NCBI GenBank assembly: GCA_046704385.1
Contig: JBJKSB010000041.1
Location: 124,001-188,000 of the forward strand
DNA from: GH45 sp046704385
GTDB taxonomy: Bacteria > Bacteroidota > Bacteroidia > Bacteroidales > SZUA-534
Length of the DNA: 64,000 nucleotides
Direction: 5' to 3'
The position numbers and the translations under genes were made by a program. This document shows positions 1 to 8,256 of this stretch, one piece after another. The notes under the pieces were generated by a model. It did no database searches, was not told where the DNA came from, and was given only the letters and a program-made list of their open reading frames with translations. Within the stretch, counting starts at the first letter, position 1. Each line of letters starts with the position of its first letter.

Positions 1-463
1 AATAATTTTCCTGAACCAGTTTTACACTCAAAAGCTGATCCATTAAGGATATAGGGGGCGACCAGGTAGTAACCAGATATTGCCCATCGAGTTGCGAATT
101 GCTGATGGTAAATCCCATTTGAGACAACCCTAAGTCCTGAGCCTGGTTCGTAAAAAACTGATAAACAGGGTCGTTGTTTGAACTAAACAAGTTGTTTTGT
201 TGTCGGATTACTTCGTTTTTTTTAGGATAGTAAGCTTTCATTTCACCCAACCCATTGGTAAAAATATAGAATTCGTTGGGCGGATAATAATGGATGATCA
301 TGTTGGCATTATCGCAGTTTATAAGAACTTCATAATTTGAGGAAACCACTTTTTTTTGGTGAAGCCGCTGGGTTTCAACTTTAAACGACACATATCCCTG
401 ACCATACAAATGCAAATCAGTCAAAAAAAACAGCAAAAGGATTAATACAGAAAAAAACCTCAT
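1..463 (-). CDS. Secreted hypothetical protein, C-terminus cut by window edge
   Basis: An open frame runs from an ATG at 463-461 off the left edge, giving 154 codons without a stop. The first ~23 residues form a signal peptide (MRFFSVLILLLFFLTDLHLYGQ), so the mature part is periplasmic or exported. The remainder is rich in alternating beta-strand patterns (for example NANMIIHYYPPNEFYIF and a late TTWSPP), which loosely recalls the LolA/LolB lipoprotein-carrier fold. That resemblance is weak and inferred by eye. It is divergent from the TPR-like gene at 624, with 160 bases between them. Confidence 0.6.
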   Translation of the reverse strand, partial: MRFFSVLILLLFFLTDLHLYGQGYVSFKVETQRLHQKKVVSSNYEVLINCDNANMIIHYYPPNEFYIFTNGLGEMKAYYPKKNEVIRQQNNLFSSNNDPVYQFFTNQAQDLGLSQMGFTISNSQLDGQYLVTTWSPPISLMDQLLSVKLVQENY

Positions 464-623
464 TTTTGAGTTTTCAATTATTGTGGCGATAAAAGTAAAA
501 AATTATGCTTACAGAAGAAACATGCCGGCTTATTATTCAACAATAAGGATGAGTAGATTATTACTTTTAAGATCGTGAGGTTAATAAAATAGTTTAAGTT
601 ATAATTGCATATAAAACTGTAGC

Positions 624-1376
624 ATGAACATCAGGAGGCTTTTATTATTTGTTGGTTTTGGAACAGCCTTGTTTTTTGCAGGCTTTGTTTTAAAAGCACA
701 GGATAATTCTCATTACAACGAAGCTTGTTCGTACTTGTATAACAACGAACCGATGAGGTTTGACAGCATAAGCAACAATTGTTCTACGGATGAAATGCTA
801 TTTCTTAAATCGTATAATTGGTTTTGGGCAGGCTTGCTAAAGTCGGATTTCACTCAATATTTTAATCTCGCCGAAAGCGCAATAAAAAAGCATAAGTTAA
901 ACGGTAATCCGGATTTAGACGCGTTATTTTTTTTGTTGCAGATGCGGGTTGAATTAACTCAAAAAAATTATCTGAGAACGATTTCCTTGTCAGAAAAACT
1001 AAGGAATTATTTTGAAACACAAGATTTGAATAAAAGCAATGAAACCAATATTTTTTTATGGGGGCTTTACAATTACTTTGTGGGTGAAGCCCGTGAAGTT
1101 TTCCTTTACAAATCAATATTGTTTAGCTGGCCCGAATCCAACAAAACAACAGGCATACAGTTGTTGCAGGGTTTAACCGGGAGCAAATCGGTTTTTATCC
1201 GGACCGAGGCAAATTATATCTTAGGAAAAATATTTCTTGAATTGGAACACAAGCCCCGGCAAGCCAAAGGAAAATTTGCTTTATTGATTAATAAATATCC
1301 AAACAACAAGGTGTTTCAGGAATTATATGATGAATGTTTAACACAAACAAAAAAACAGGATTATGCCGCAAATTAA
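624..1376 (+). CDS. Secreted TPR-like hypothetical protein
   Basis: The 250-residue product starts with a signal peptide (hydrophobic residues 6-24, cleavage near KAQD). The rest is mainly helical. Residues ~195-245 (ILGKIFLELEHKPRQAKGKF followed by LINKYPNNKVFQELYDEC) look like one or two tetratricopeptide repeats of the kind in YbgF-like or outer-membrane assembly proteins. No catalytic motif is visible. It is convergent with the caspase-like gene, whose stop lies only 9 bases away. A periplasmic scaffold role is a guess; the family is not recognised. Confidence 0.6.
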   Translation: MNIRRLLLFVGFGTALFFAGFVLKAQDNSHYNEACSYLYNNEPMRFDSISNNCSTDEMLFLKSYNWFWAGLLKSDFTQYFNLAESAIKKHKLNGNPDLDALFFLLQMRVELTQKNYLRTISLSEKLRNYFETQDLNKSNETNIFLWGLYNYFVGEAREVFLYKSILFSWPESNKTTGIQLLQGLTGSKSVFIRTEANYILGKIFLELEHKPRQAKGKFALLINKYPNNKVFQELYDECLTQTKKQDYAAN

Positions 1377-1385
1377 TCTGTTGAA

Positions 1386-2666
1386 TTATTCATTTATTTT
1401 CCAGCTTTGCCAAACATCCTGGCTTTCCGGACTCACATTTACCTTTGGGTTTTGTTCTTTGTTGTTGATTAATACCGATTTAAGCGAAACTTTTTCATTT
1501 AAATAATCCGACAAATCAAAATAGCTTATGACACCGGAAGTTTCTTGAAGTTTTTTAAGCAGGTAGTAGGTAAAAAAGCCATGTTCTTTTTCATTAAAAG
1601 GCAATGAGGATTGTTCACCGCTGCTGGCACTAAAAACCACGAGATTACCGCTTAGCGGGTTTTCCTTCGGATTTACTTTAACCCCACGGGAGGCCAACAG
1701 CCCCTGGTTTCGTGCTCCTCCCGAAAAGCAGGCATCAATAAAAACAGTAATTTTTTGCGAGGGATATTCCGTAAGTTTTTGATACATGTTTTTAAGTGCA
1801 AATCCTTCATTTGCATTCTTTCCACTTACATCAACCGGCATAATATAAGCCTCGCGAGTCTGTTCGTCGGGCAAACCATGGCCGGCATAGTATACAAAGA
1901 AATCGGCTTTTCCTCTGGTGTTTTTGATTATCAGGTTGGCTTTTGAAATGGCCTGATTCATTTGGCCGGTGGTTGCATCCAATAAAAAAATAATATTTTC
2001 AGCCGGTATTCCAAGTACATTCAGGGCATACTCTTTAAATGCACTGGCATCATTCCGGGCAAATTCAACGTTTGCCTCTTCAGATAAATCAACCTGGTGT
2101 GAGCTGTAATCTTCGTTTCCGATTATCAATGCATATCGGTATTCATGTTTCTTTGAAACAACTGGAATATTTGTATCGACATCAGAGTTTTTTTGGAAAA
2201 CATATTCTTTTTTTCCCGATTCTGCAGGCACGTAAACAATTTCTTTCTTAACAATAGTATCAACTTTTGACTCCTGTTTTTTTTTGAGCACGGCGTGTAC
2301 ATCTGAATCATACCGACGAACAGCCCCCGAGGCAAAATCAATGGGTAACCCGTAAATGAAAAAATAATCGAGGATAATTAGTTCGTTAAGGCTGGCATTA
2401 TCAGTAATGGTTTCATCGTTATAACCAGGATACTTAAAAGTATATTTATATTGATTCTTATCATTAATCGCAGACGCTTCAACTTTCCGGTCCAATTTTA
2501 AAGTTGCGGGTGTTTTTTTATCTGTTGGAACACTATTAACAAATATTTCAGCACCTGAAGGTTCCGAGGTAAACGAGATGTCCTGCTGGGTTCCTGAAAA
2601 CATGGTAACGCACGATTGCAACGCAATTAGTACCAAGGCACAGAATAAACTTCGTATAATTTTCAT
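1386..2666 (-). CDS. Caspase-fold (C14) lipoprotein with PEGA-like N-terminal domain
   Basis: The protein has 426 residues. Residues 1-19 form a lipoprotein signal ending in a lipobox (IALQSC, Cys19). A PEGA-like beta domain follows at ~28-90 (ISFTSEPSGAEIFVNSVPTD). The caspase domain starts at ~177 (YALIIGNEDYSS) and carries the catalytic dyad: His263 in YYAGHG and Cys313 in FIDACFSGG. It ends with the usual SASSGEQSS/HGFFTYYLL block. Peptidase C14 (metacaspase/orthocaspase-like) proteins cleave after basic or acidic residues; the substrate here is unknown. The lipobox places it in the cell envelope. It has its own promoter inside the 3' end of the upstream Fe-S gene. Confidence 0.88.
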   Translation of the reverse strand: MKIIRSLFCALVLIALQSCVTMFSGTQQDISFTSEPSGAEIFVNSVPTDKKTPATLKLDRKVEASAINDKNQYKYTFKYPGYNDETITDNASLNELIILDYFFIYGLPIDFASGAVRRYDSDVHAVLKKKQESKVDTIVKKEIVYVPAESGKKEYVFQKNSDVDTNIPVVSKKHEYRYALIIGNEDYSSHQVDLSEEANVEFARNDASAFKEYALNVLGIPAENIIFLLDATTGQMNQAISKANLIIKNTRGKADFFVYYAGHGLPDEQTREAYIMPVDVSGKNANEGFALKNMYQKLTEYPSQKITVFIDACFSGGARNQGLLASRGVKVNPKENPLSGNLVVFSASSGEQSSLPFNEKEHGFFTYYLLKKLQETSGVISYFDLSDYLNEKVSLKSVLINNKEQNPKVNVSPESQDVWQSWKINE

Positions 2667-2694
2667 GCTGCTTTTTAATTTGGTTGAACAAAAG

Positions 2695-2725
2695 CAAATA
2701 TAAATGAAAATTATAGCATTCCCAA
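2695..2725 (-). promoter_or_regulatory. Bacteroidota-type promoter for the caspase-like gene
   Basis: Read on the minus strand, a -33 TTG (plus-strand CAA 2723-2725) lies 20 bases before a perfect TATATTTG -7 box (plus-strand CAAATATA 2695-2702). This matches the TTG/TTTG...TAnnTTTG consensus of Bacteroidota sigma-A promoters. Transcription would start near 2688, leaving a ~22-base leader before the ATG at 2666. Confidence 0.5.
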
Positions 2726-3016
2726 CTCCAGTTTAGCTTCTTCGGTTAACATTTCCATGCTCCATGGCGGGTCAAAAACCAGGTTGATGACGGCTTCTGA
2801 AATCTCGTCAAGCAATTCCAGTTTTTCTTTTATTTCGGCCACAATATCGTCGGCAACCGGACAGCCCGGGGCGGTCAGGGTCATTTCAACATCAAGCTTG
2901 CCGTTTTCTTCTTTTAAATTATATATTAAGCCTAAATCATAAATGTTTACCGGTATTTCCGGATCGTAAATGGTTTTTAGTTCGGCAATTATTTTATCTT
3001 CAAGTTCCTGATTCAT
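2711..3016 (-). CDS. DUF59/MIP18-family Fe-S cluster assembly protein (SufT/PaaD-like)
   Basis: This is a small protein of the MIP18 (DUF59) family, which helps mature Fe-S clusters. It shows the family hallmarks DPEIPVNIYDLGLIY near the N-terminus, the MTLTAPGCPVADDI segment with the conserved Cys, and VFDPPWSMEMLT near the C-terminus. I chose the ATG at 3016 (MNQELEDK, 101 residues) over an upstream ATG at 3040, because the extra eight residues (MLYRKTII) are not family-like. It follows sufE by a short gap, and sufS-sufE-DUF59 look like one minus-strand operon. sufBCD are not in the window. Confidence 0.88.
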   Translation of the reverse strand: MNQELEDKIIAELKTIYDPEIPVNIYDLGLIYNLKEENGKLDVEMTLTAPGCPVADDIVAEIKEKLELLDEISEAVINLVFDPPWSMEMLTEEAKLELGML

Positions 3017-3085
3017 GATTATTGTTTTACGATATAACAATACAGCTTTTTCTTAGTTTAAAACACATAATTACATAACATGAAA

Positions 3086-3514
3086 TCAGCTGTTCATTTT
3101 TGTATGATATGCCAAAGCATACATTTTCATTTGTTTTATCATTGATGTTAATCCATTAGAGCGAGTGGGCGACAGATTTTCATGCAAACCGATTTTTTCA
3201 ATAAAATATAAATCGGCATTCATAATTTCTTCCGGAGTTAATCCAGATAAAACTTTTATTAAAAGAGCAATAATCCCCTTAGTTATAATAGCATCACTGT
3301 CAGCCACAAAAACAATTTTACCGTCCTGTAAATCAGCCATTAGCCAAACCCGGCTCTGACAGCCTTTGATTAAAATCTGGTCGCTTTTTTTATCATCCTC
3401 CAAAGCTTTCGATTCTTTGCCAATGTCTATCAAATAGGCGTATTTGTCCATCCAGTCATCAAAAACACTAAATTCTTCAATTATTTCGTCCTGTCTTCTG
3501 TTTAATTCACTCAT
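3086..3514 (-). CDS. sufE: Cysteine desulfuration protein SufE
   Basis: The product has 142 residues, the normal SufE length. The sulfur-accepting cysteine is Cys52 in LIKGCQSRVW, the family signature. The C-terminal GLTSMIKQMK helix also matches SufE. It takes persulfide sulfur from SufS and passes it to the Fe-S scaffold in the cytoplasm. It sits 55 bases downstream of sufS on the same strand, supporting co-transcription. Confidence 0.94.
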   Translation of the reverse strand: MSELNRRQDEIIEEFSVFDDWMDKYAYLIDIGKESKALEDDKKSDQILIKGCQSRVWLMADLQDGKIVFVADSDAIITKGIIALLIKVLSGLTPEEIMNADLYFIEKIGLHENLSPTRSNGLTSMIKQMKMYALAYHTKMNS

Positions 3515-3569
3515 ATTTATTTGTTAAAGTTGCCACCGAATCAAGCAAGATATTTGTGGCTAAAGATTT

Positions 3570-4790
3570 TTATCCAAGCATTTCAACAACCTTTACAAGG
3601 CTGTCGTATAATTTATCAATTTCTTCCTTTGTGTTATAAAAAGCAAAACTTGCGCGGATAGTACCCGGAATACCAAAGTGTTGCATTACCGGTTCGGTGC
3701 AGTGTGTGCCGGTTCGCACAGCAATACCCATTTTATCAAGAAGCGTTCCTACGTCATAGGGATGTTGCCCTTTTATATTAAATGAAATCACACTGGTTTT
3801 ATTTTCAGCAGTTCCTATGAATTCCATACCTGGTATGGTTTTCAATTTTTCATGGCCATAGGTTAGCAATTCATGTTCGTATTGGGAAATGTTTTCAATA
3901 CCCAAAGAGTTGACATAATTAATGGCTTCGGCCAGGGCTATGGTGTCTGCATAATTCGGGGTTCCTGCCTCGAATTTAAATGGCAGTTTATTAAAAGTTG
4001 TTTTTTCAAAGGTTACCGTTTCAATCATTTCGCCACCGCCATGGTAAGGAGGCATTTCATCAAGCAATTCTTCTTTTCCATATAACACACCGGTTCCCGT
4101 AGGGCCATAAATTTTATGTCCCGAAAAAACATAAAAATCACAATCAAGTTCCTGGACATCCACCTTTAAATGTTGAACTGCTTGTGCTCCGTCAATTAAT
4201 ATTTTAATATTATTTTGATGCGCAATTTTAATTATTTCCTTTACAGGATTAACTGTCCCTAATGAATTTGAGACCTGGTTTACAGCAATTAACCGGGTTT
4301 TTGGCCCGATTAATTTTTTTAAAGTTTCCAGTTCAAGTTCACCACTATCTGTAAAAGGCCATTTTTTAACACGGGCTTTTTTTCGTTCTGCTAAAAGTTG
4401 CCAGGGCACCAGGTTTGAGTGATGTTCCATTTCAGAAACAATTATCTCATCACCGTCATGAATATTGACATCTCCAAAAGATTGCGCAACCAGGTTCACA
4501 GCTTCGGTGGCTCCCCGTGTAAAAATTATTTCATGTGAATGACGGGCATTTATAAAATCTTTTATCGTTTCACGAGCAGCTTCGGTTGCAACCGTGGCTT
4601 TATTGCTCATAAAGTGCACTCCGCGGTGAACATTGGAGTTATATTTCGTATAAACCTCAATTAATTTGTCGAGTACCACTTGTGGTTTTTGCGTGGTGGC
4701 CGCATTGTCAAAATAAATTAAAGGTTTGTTGTAAATCGTCTCTTTTAAAATCGGGAAATCTGCCCTTATTTTATCAATATCAATAGCCAT
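3570..4790 (-). CDS. sufS: Cysteine desulfurase SufS
   Basis: This 406-residue PLP enzyme converts L-cysteine to L-alanine plus enzyme-bound persulfide for Fe-S cluster assembly. The PLP lysine is Lys226 in VFSGHKIYGPTG. The active-site cysteine is Cys364 in RTGTHCTEPVM. Both fall at the same numbers as in E. coli SufS. The N-terminal YFDNAATTQKP and the cofactor-binding EMEHHSNLVPW are also present. It is the first gene of the sufS-sufE-DUF59 operon. A -7-like box lies upstream at 4825-4832. Confidence 0.96.
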   Translation of the reverse strand: MAIDIDKIRADFPILKETIYNKPLIYFDNAATTQKPQVVLDKLIEVYTKYNSNVHRGVHFMSNKATVATEAARETIKDFINARHSHEIIFTRGATEAVNLVAQSFGDVNIHDGDEIIVSEMEHHSNLVPWQLLAERKKARVKKWPFTDSGELELETLKKLIGPKTRLIAVNQVSNSLGTVNPVKEIIKIAHQNNIKILIDGAQAVQHLKVDVQELDCDFYVFSGHKIYGPTGTGVLYGKEELLDEMPPYHGGGEMIETVTFEKTTFNKLPFKFEAGTPNYADTIALAEAINYVNSLGIENISQYEHELLTYGHEKLKTIPGMEFIGTAENKTSVISFNIKGQHPYDVGTLLDKMGIAVRTGTHCTEPVMQHFGIPGTIRASFAFYNTKEEIDKLYDSLVKVVEMLG

Positions 4791-4824
4791 TTTTTACCTT
4801 TCTGATTTTTCGAAAAACCTGGGG

Positions 4825-4832
4825 CAAAAATA
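4825..4832 (-). promoter_or_regulatory. Candidate -7 box for sufS operon
   Basis: On the minus strand this is TATTTTTG, a match to TAnnTTTG, 35 bases before the sufS ATG. No convincing TTG/TTTG -33 element is found at the expected ~19-base spacing, so the call is tentative. Confidence 0.25.
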
Positions 4833-4951
4833 GTTATTTAAATTGTAAAGCTTTATTATTAAAAGTGGAATATTAATTTAATGAGAAAACAACACTGAAT
4901 TTTAAGGTATGTGATTGTCATAGAATCGGTTTTGCCGGAAAAAATCACAGC

Positions 4952-4982
4952 TTTGTAATCTGTAATAAAAAGTATATTTTTG
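4952..4982 (+). promoter_or_regulatory. Bacteroidota promoter for lpxC/fabZ-lpxA
   Basis: A TTTG at 4952-4955 is followed after 19 bases by TATTTTTG at 4975-4982. Both boxes and the spacing fit the Bacteroidota consensus (TTTG-N19-TAnnTTTG). The predicted start near 4989 leaves ~22 bases before the ATG at 5011. Confidence 0.6.
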
Positions 4983-5010
4983 CACGTTTGAGTTAACAAA
5001 AGAATTATTT

Positions 5011-6438
5011 ATGACAGATAAGCAGAAGACTATTAAAAACGAGGTCTCGATTAAAGGCGTGGGATTACACACGGGTGTATCAGTTACCATGACTTTTAAG
5101 CCTGCACCCATTGACCATGGTTACAAATTTAAAAGAACGGATTTAGAAAAACCGGTTATTATTCCGGCTCTGGCAGAAAATGTGGTTGACACGGCCAGAG
5201 GAACAACCATTGCCAAAGGTGATGTAAGGATTTCGACAATTGAACATGTGCTTGCCGCTGCATACAGTCTTGAAATCGACAATCTTCTTATTGAAATTGA
5301 CGGTCCGGAAACTCCGATAATGGATGGAAGCGCCAAAGATTTTTTCAGAGTTTTGCACGAGGCTGGCAATGAAGACCAGGAGGCCGACCGCGAATATTTT
5401 GTAGTCCACGAAAATGTAAGGTTTGTAAATAAGGAAAAAGGTATTGAGATTATAGCTTATCCTGACGACAAATACAGCATCGATGTTTTAATTGATTTTA
5501 ACTCAAAGGTTTTGGGGCACCAGTTTGCCAGTTTAACCGACTTTTCTGAATTTGGTGAAAACATTGCTCCTTGTCGGACATTCGTGTTTTTTGCAGAGCT
5601 TGAACCTTTATTTAAAAATAACCTTATCAAAGGGGGAGCCCTTGAAAATGCCATAGTTATTGTTGAAAACGAATATCCTCAGGAAGAATTTGACAGGATA
5701 GCTGATTTGTTTAATAAACCACACTTAAAGGCAAAGCGGGGGATTTTAAATAATGTTGACCTGTATTTTTCAAACGAACCGGCACGGCACAAACTGCTCG
5801 ATGTGGTGGGCGATCTGGCTTTGGCCGGACGAAGGATAAAAGGCAAAATTATTGCCAAACGCCCAGGACACCACGCAAATACGGAATTTGCTAAGCAAGT
5901 AAGACATATAGTAAAGTTCGAACAGAAAAATGGTGTGGCACCCAGGTATAATCCCGACGAGCCACCAGTACGGACAATTGGTGACATAATGAACACACTT
6001 CCTCACCGACCACCTTTTTTATTAATCGACAAGATCATCCGGATGGATGAAAATTCAGTGGTTGGAGTGAAGAGCGTTACAATGAACGAAGGTTTTTTTG
6101 TAGGCCATTTCCCGGAAGAGCCGGTAATGCCAGGAGTTTTACAGGTTGAAGCCATGGCACAGGTTGGTGGCATATTGGCATTAAATAATGTTGAAAACCC
6201 AAAGGAATGGTCCACCTATTTTCTTAAAATTGACAACGTTCGGTTTAAACAAAAGGTAGTTCCTGGTGATACTATTATTTTTACCATGGAACTTATTACT
6301 CCGATTCGCCGGGGAATAGTTCACATGAGGGGGCAAGCCTTTGTTGGTACCAGTCTTGTAATGGATGCCGAAATGATGGCCCAGCTGGTTCGTAATAAGG
6401 TGGAAGAACCGGCGGAACAAGCGGTTGAAACAGAATAA
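5011..6438 (+). CDS. lpxC/fabZ: Bifunctional UDP-3-O-acyl-N-acetylglucosamine deacetylase / (3R)-hydroxyacyl-ACP dehydratase
   Basis: The 475-residue protein is a natural fusion common in Bacteroidota. Residues 1-300 are LpxC, the committed zinc-dependent step of lipid A synthesis, with zinc ligands His79 (STIEHVLAA), His260 and Asp264 (ARHKLLDVVGDLA). Residues ~318-465 are FabZ, the dehydratase of fatty acid elongation, with LPHRPPFLLIDKI, catalytic His366 (GHFPEEPVMPG) and Glu380 (QVEAMAQ). lpxA follows after 14 bases. The fusion links supply of 3-hydroxyacyl chains to their use in lipid A. Confidence 0.96.
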   Translation: MTDKQKTIKNEVSIKGVGLHTGVSVTMTFKPAPIDHGYKFKRTDLEKPVIIPALAENVVDTARGTTIAKGDVRISTIEHVLAAAYSLEIDNLLIEIDGPETPIMDGSAKDFFRVLHEAGNEDQEADREYFVVHENVRFVNKEKGIEIIAYPDDKYSIDVLIDFNSKVLGHQFASLTDFSEFGENIAPCRTFVFFAELEPLFKNNLIKGGALENAIVIVENEYPQEEFDRIADLFNKPHLKAKRGILNNVDLYFSNEPARHKLLDVVGDLALAGRRIKGKIIAKRPGHHANTEFAKQVRHIVKFEQKNGVAPRYNPDEPPVRTIGDIMNTLPHRPPFLLIDKIIRMDENSVVGVKSVTMNEGFFVGHFPEEPVMPGVLQVEAMAQVGGILALNNVENPKEWSTYFLKIDNVRFKQKVVPGDTIIFTMELITPIRRGIVHMRGQAFVGTSLVMDAEMMAQLVRNKVEEPAEQAVETE

Positions 6439-6452
6439 ATTATATAATTAGC

Positions 6453-7235
6453 ATGGAATATAAATTGGCAAACGTTCATCCCGAGGCTAAAATAGGTGAA
6501 AACGTTATTATTGAACCCTTTGTAACCATTGAAAAAGATGTTGAAATTGGCGACGGTTGTTGGATAGGGGCTAATTCTGTAATTAAACAATATACCCGGA
6601 TTGGAAAAGATTGTCGTGTTTTTCACGGAGCTGTTGTTGGAGCAATTCCTCAGGATTTGAAATTTGTTGGCGAAACTACTTACGTTGAAATAGGCGACAA
6701 CACCACCATTCGCGAGTGTGCCACAATTAACCGGGGAACAGCAGCAAAAGGTAAAACCATTATCGGAAAAAATTGCCTGTTGATGGCCTATTCGCATGTT
6801 GCTCACGATTGTGTTATTGGTGACAATGTGATTATAGGAAATGCCACTCAGATTGCCGGAGAGGTTGAAATAGGTGAACATGCTATTTTAAGCGGAGCTG
6901 TTTTGGTGCATCAGTTTGTACATATGGGATCTCACATTATGGTGCAGGGAGGTTCAAAAGTCAGTAAAGACATTCCTCCTTATATAAAAGCGGGTCGTGA
7001 ACCACTTTCTTATGCCGGGATCAACTCAATTGGCCTTCGTCGTCGAAACTTCTCTAATGAACAAATTCGGGACGTACAGGAAGTTTACAGGATTTTATAT
7101 CTTAAAGGATATAATACAACACAAGCCTTGGAATTTATTGAGACCGAATTGCCGGCTTCGAACGAACGCGATGAAATTATTTTATTTGTAAAAGGCTCAA
7201 AACGGGGAATAATTACCGGTCATTTCCCTGATTAA
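6453..7235 (+). CDS. lpxA: UDP-N-acetylglucosamine O-acyltransferase LpxA
   Basis: This 260-residue left-handed beta-helix acyltransferase adds the 3-hydroxyacyl chain to UDP-GlcNAc, the first step of lipid A synthesis. Hexapeptide repeats run through residues 8-185 (for example IGENVIIEPFVTI, IGDNVIIGNATQIAG). The catalytic His is in AYSHVAHDC (His118, equivalent to E. coli His125). The C-terminal helical part (GLRRRNFSNEQIRDVQEVYR) is typical. It is co-transcribed with lpxC/fabZ and followed by a clear terminator. Confidence 0.95.
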   Translation: MEYKLANVHPEAKIGENVIIEPFVTIEKDVEIGDGCWIGANSVIKQYTRIGKDCRVFHGAVVGAIPQDLKFVGETTYVEIGDNTTIRECATINRGTAAKGKTIIGKNCLLMAYSHVAHDCVIGDNVIIGNATQIAGEVEIGEHAILSGAVLVHQFVHMGSHIMVQGGSKVSKDIPPYIKAGREPLSYAGINSIGLRRRNFSNEQIRDVQEVYRILYLKGYNTTQALEFIETELPASNERDEIILFVKGSKRGIITGHFPD

Positions 7236-7258
7236 TAAAGATATCAAAATAATAAAGT

Positions 7259-7286
7259 CCTGTTGAAACTTTCAACGGGGTTTTTT
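7259..7286 (+). terminator. Rho-independent terminator after lpxA
   Basis: The stem CCTGTTGAA / TTCAACGGG, with one G-U pair and a 3-base ACT loop, is followed by TTTTTT. It lies 24 bases after the lpxA stop and ends the lipid A operon. Confidence 0.8.
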
Positions 7287-7293
7287 GTTTTCA

Positions 7294-7324
7294 TTGATTA
7301 AGTAAAAAAAAAATTATAAATTTG
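7294..7324 (+). promoter_or_regulatory. Candidate promoter for the universal stress protein gene
   Basis: TTG at 7294-7296 is followed after 20 bases by TAAATTTG at 7317-7324, matching the Bacteroidota consensus. The gap follows directly on the lpxA terminator, as expected for a new transcription unit. The ATG is at 7374. Confidence 0.45.
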
Positions 7325-7373
7325 ATTCTTTAGAGATGCCCGTTATTTAAGTTTAAACCTAAATACAAATTAT

Positions 7374-8204
7374 ATGGAAGCCGGAAAAAGAATTATTGTT
7401 CCCTGGGATTTTACCGATAAAGCCCAAAACGCGTTGGCTCATGCGGTAAAAATGGCTAAAATTCTTGATAATACTATTACCCTTCTTCATATAGTAAAAA
7501 AAGACAAAGATGTTGATGAATCTCAGGAGAAGCTGAATGAAGTGGCTCAAAAAACCATAGAAAACCAGGGGGTTGGAACGACAGCCATTGTTAAGGTTGG
7601 AACTATTTTTACAACAATTGGTGAATACACCGAGGAATATGAAGATATTAACCTGGTAATTATGGGAACTCATGGAATGCGCGGTATGCAAAAACTTACC
7701 GGCAGCTGGGCTTTAAAAGTAATTGTTGGTTCACACGCACCCTTTATTGTAGTTCAGGATCCGCCAACCGAAAAAGCCAGTTTCGATAAAATTGTATTTC
7801 CGGTAAATTTCAAAACCGAAAATCGCGAAAAGCTTATCTGGGCTATTTATTTTGGTAAAATTTTTAATGCTAAAGTACATTTCATAAAGCAGGAAGTTAG
7901 CGACAAGAATCTGGTAAAGAAAGTAAACCATAATTTAACTTTTGCTCGTAAATACCTGGGAAAATATAATGTTGATTATGAGATTGCTACAGCAGAAAAA
8001 GCAGGAAATTTTGAACAGGCCACATTAAATTACGCCAAGGAAATTGAAGCGGACTTAATGATGATCATGACTACTAAAAACATTGGCACAATAGATTATG
8101 TATTGGGTGCCAGTGAGCAATATATCATAGCCAACACAGCAAGGATTCCGGTTATGTGTATTAATCCCCGAAAAGGACAAAACTTTTCGCTGGCCACTTT
8201 CTAA
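7374..8204 (+). CDS. Universal stress protein, tandem UspA domains
   Basis: The 276-residue protein has two UspA-fold halves. The N-terminal half is canonical: RIIVPWDFTDKAQNALAHAV at the start and VIMGTHGMRGMQKLTGSWAL, the usual nucleotide-binding G-x2-G region, near residue 100. The C-terminal half (KIVFPVNFKTENREKLIWAI to LMMIMTTKNIGTIDYVLGAS) is more divergent. Such proteins are cytoplasmic and linked to stress survival; the ligand is unknown. It is monocistronic, between its own promoter and terminator. Confidence 0.85.
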   Translation: MEAGKRIIVPWDFTDKAQNALAHAVKMAKILDNTITLLHIVKKDKDVDESQEKLNEVAQKTIENQGVGTTAIVKVGTIFTTIGEYTEEYEDINLVIMGTHGMRGMQKLTGSWALKVIVGSHAPFIVVQDPPTEKASFDKIVFPVNFKTENREKLIWAIYFGKIFNAKVHFIKQEVSDKNLVKKVNHNLTFARKYLGKYNVDYEIATAEKAGNFEQATLNYAKEIEADLMMIMTTKNIGTIDYVLGASEQYIIANTARIPVMCINPRKGQNFSLATF

Positions 8205-8227
8205 AGAAACAGATTGTAATATTTTCA

Positions 8228-8256
8228 GGGTTGTTCGGGTTGGACAACCCTTTTTT
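8228..8256 (+). terminator. Terminator after the universal stress protein gene
   Basis: The stem GGGTTGTTC / GGACAACCC has a 5-base loop and is followed by TTTTTT. It overlaps the stop codon of the convergent cpsB-like gene. The minus-strand side lacks a strong T-tract, so it probably serves the plus strand. Confidence 0.8.

Noticed and set aside
5143..5409. Minus-strand ORF of 88 codons within lpxC
   Set aside because: A shadow of the lpxC reading frame without signal, domain or independent spacing; the same holds for other antisense ORFs inside strong genes.
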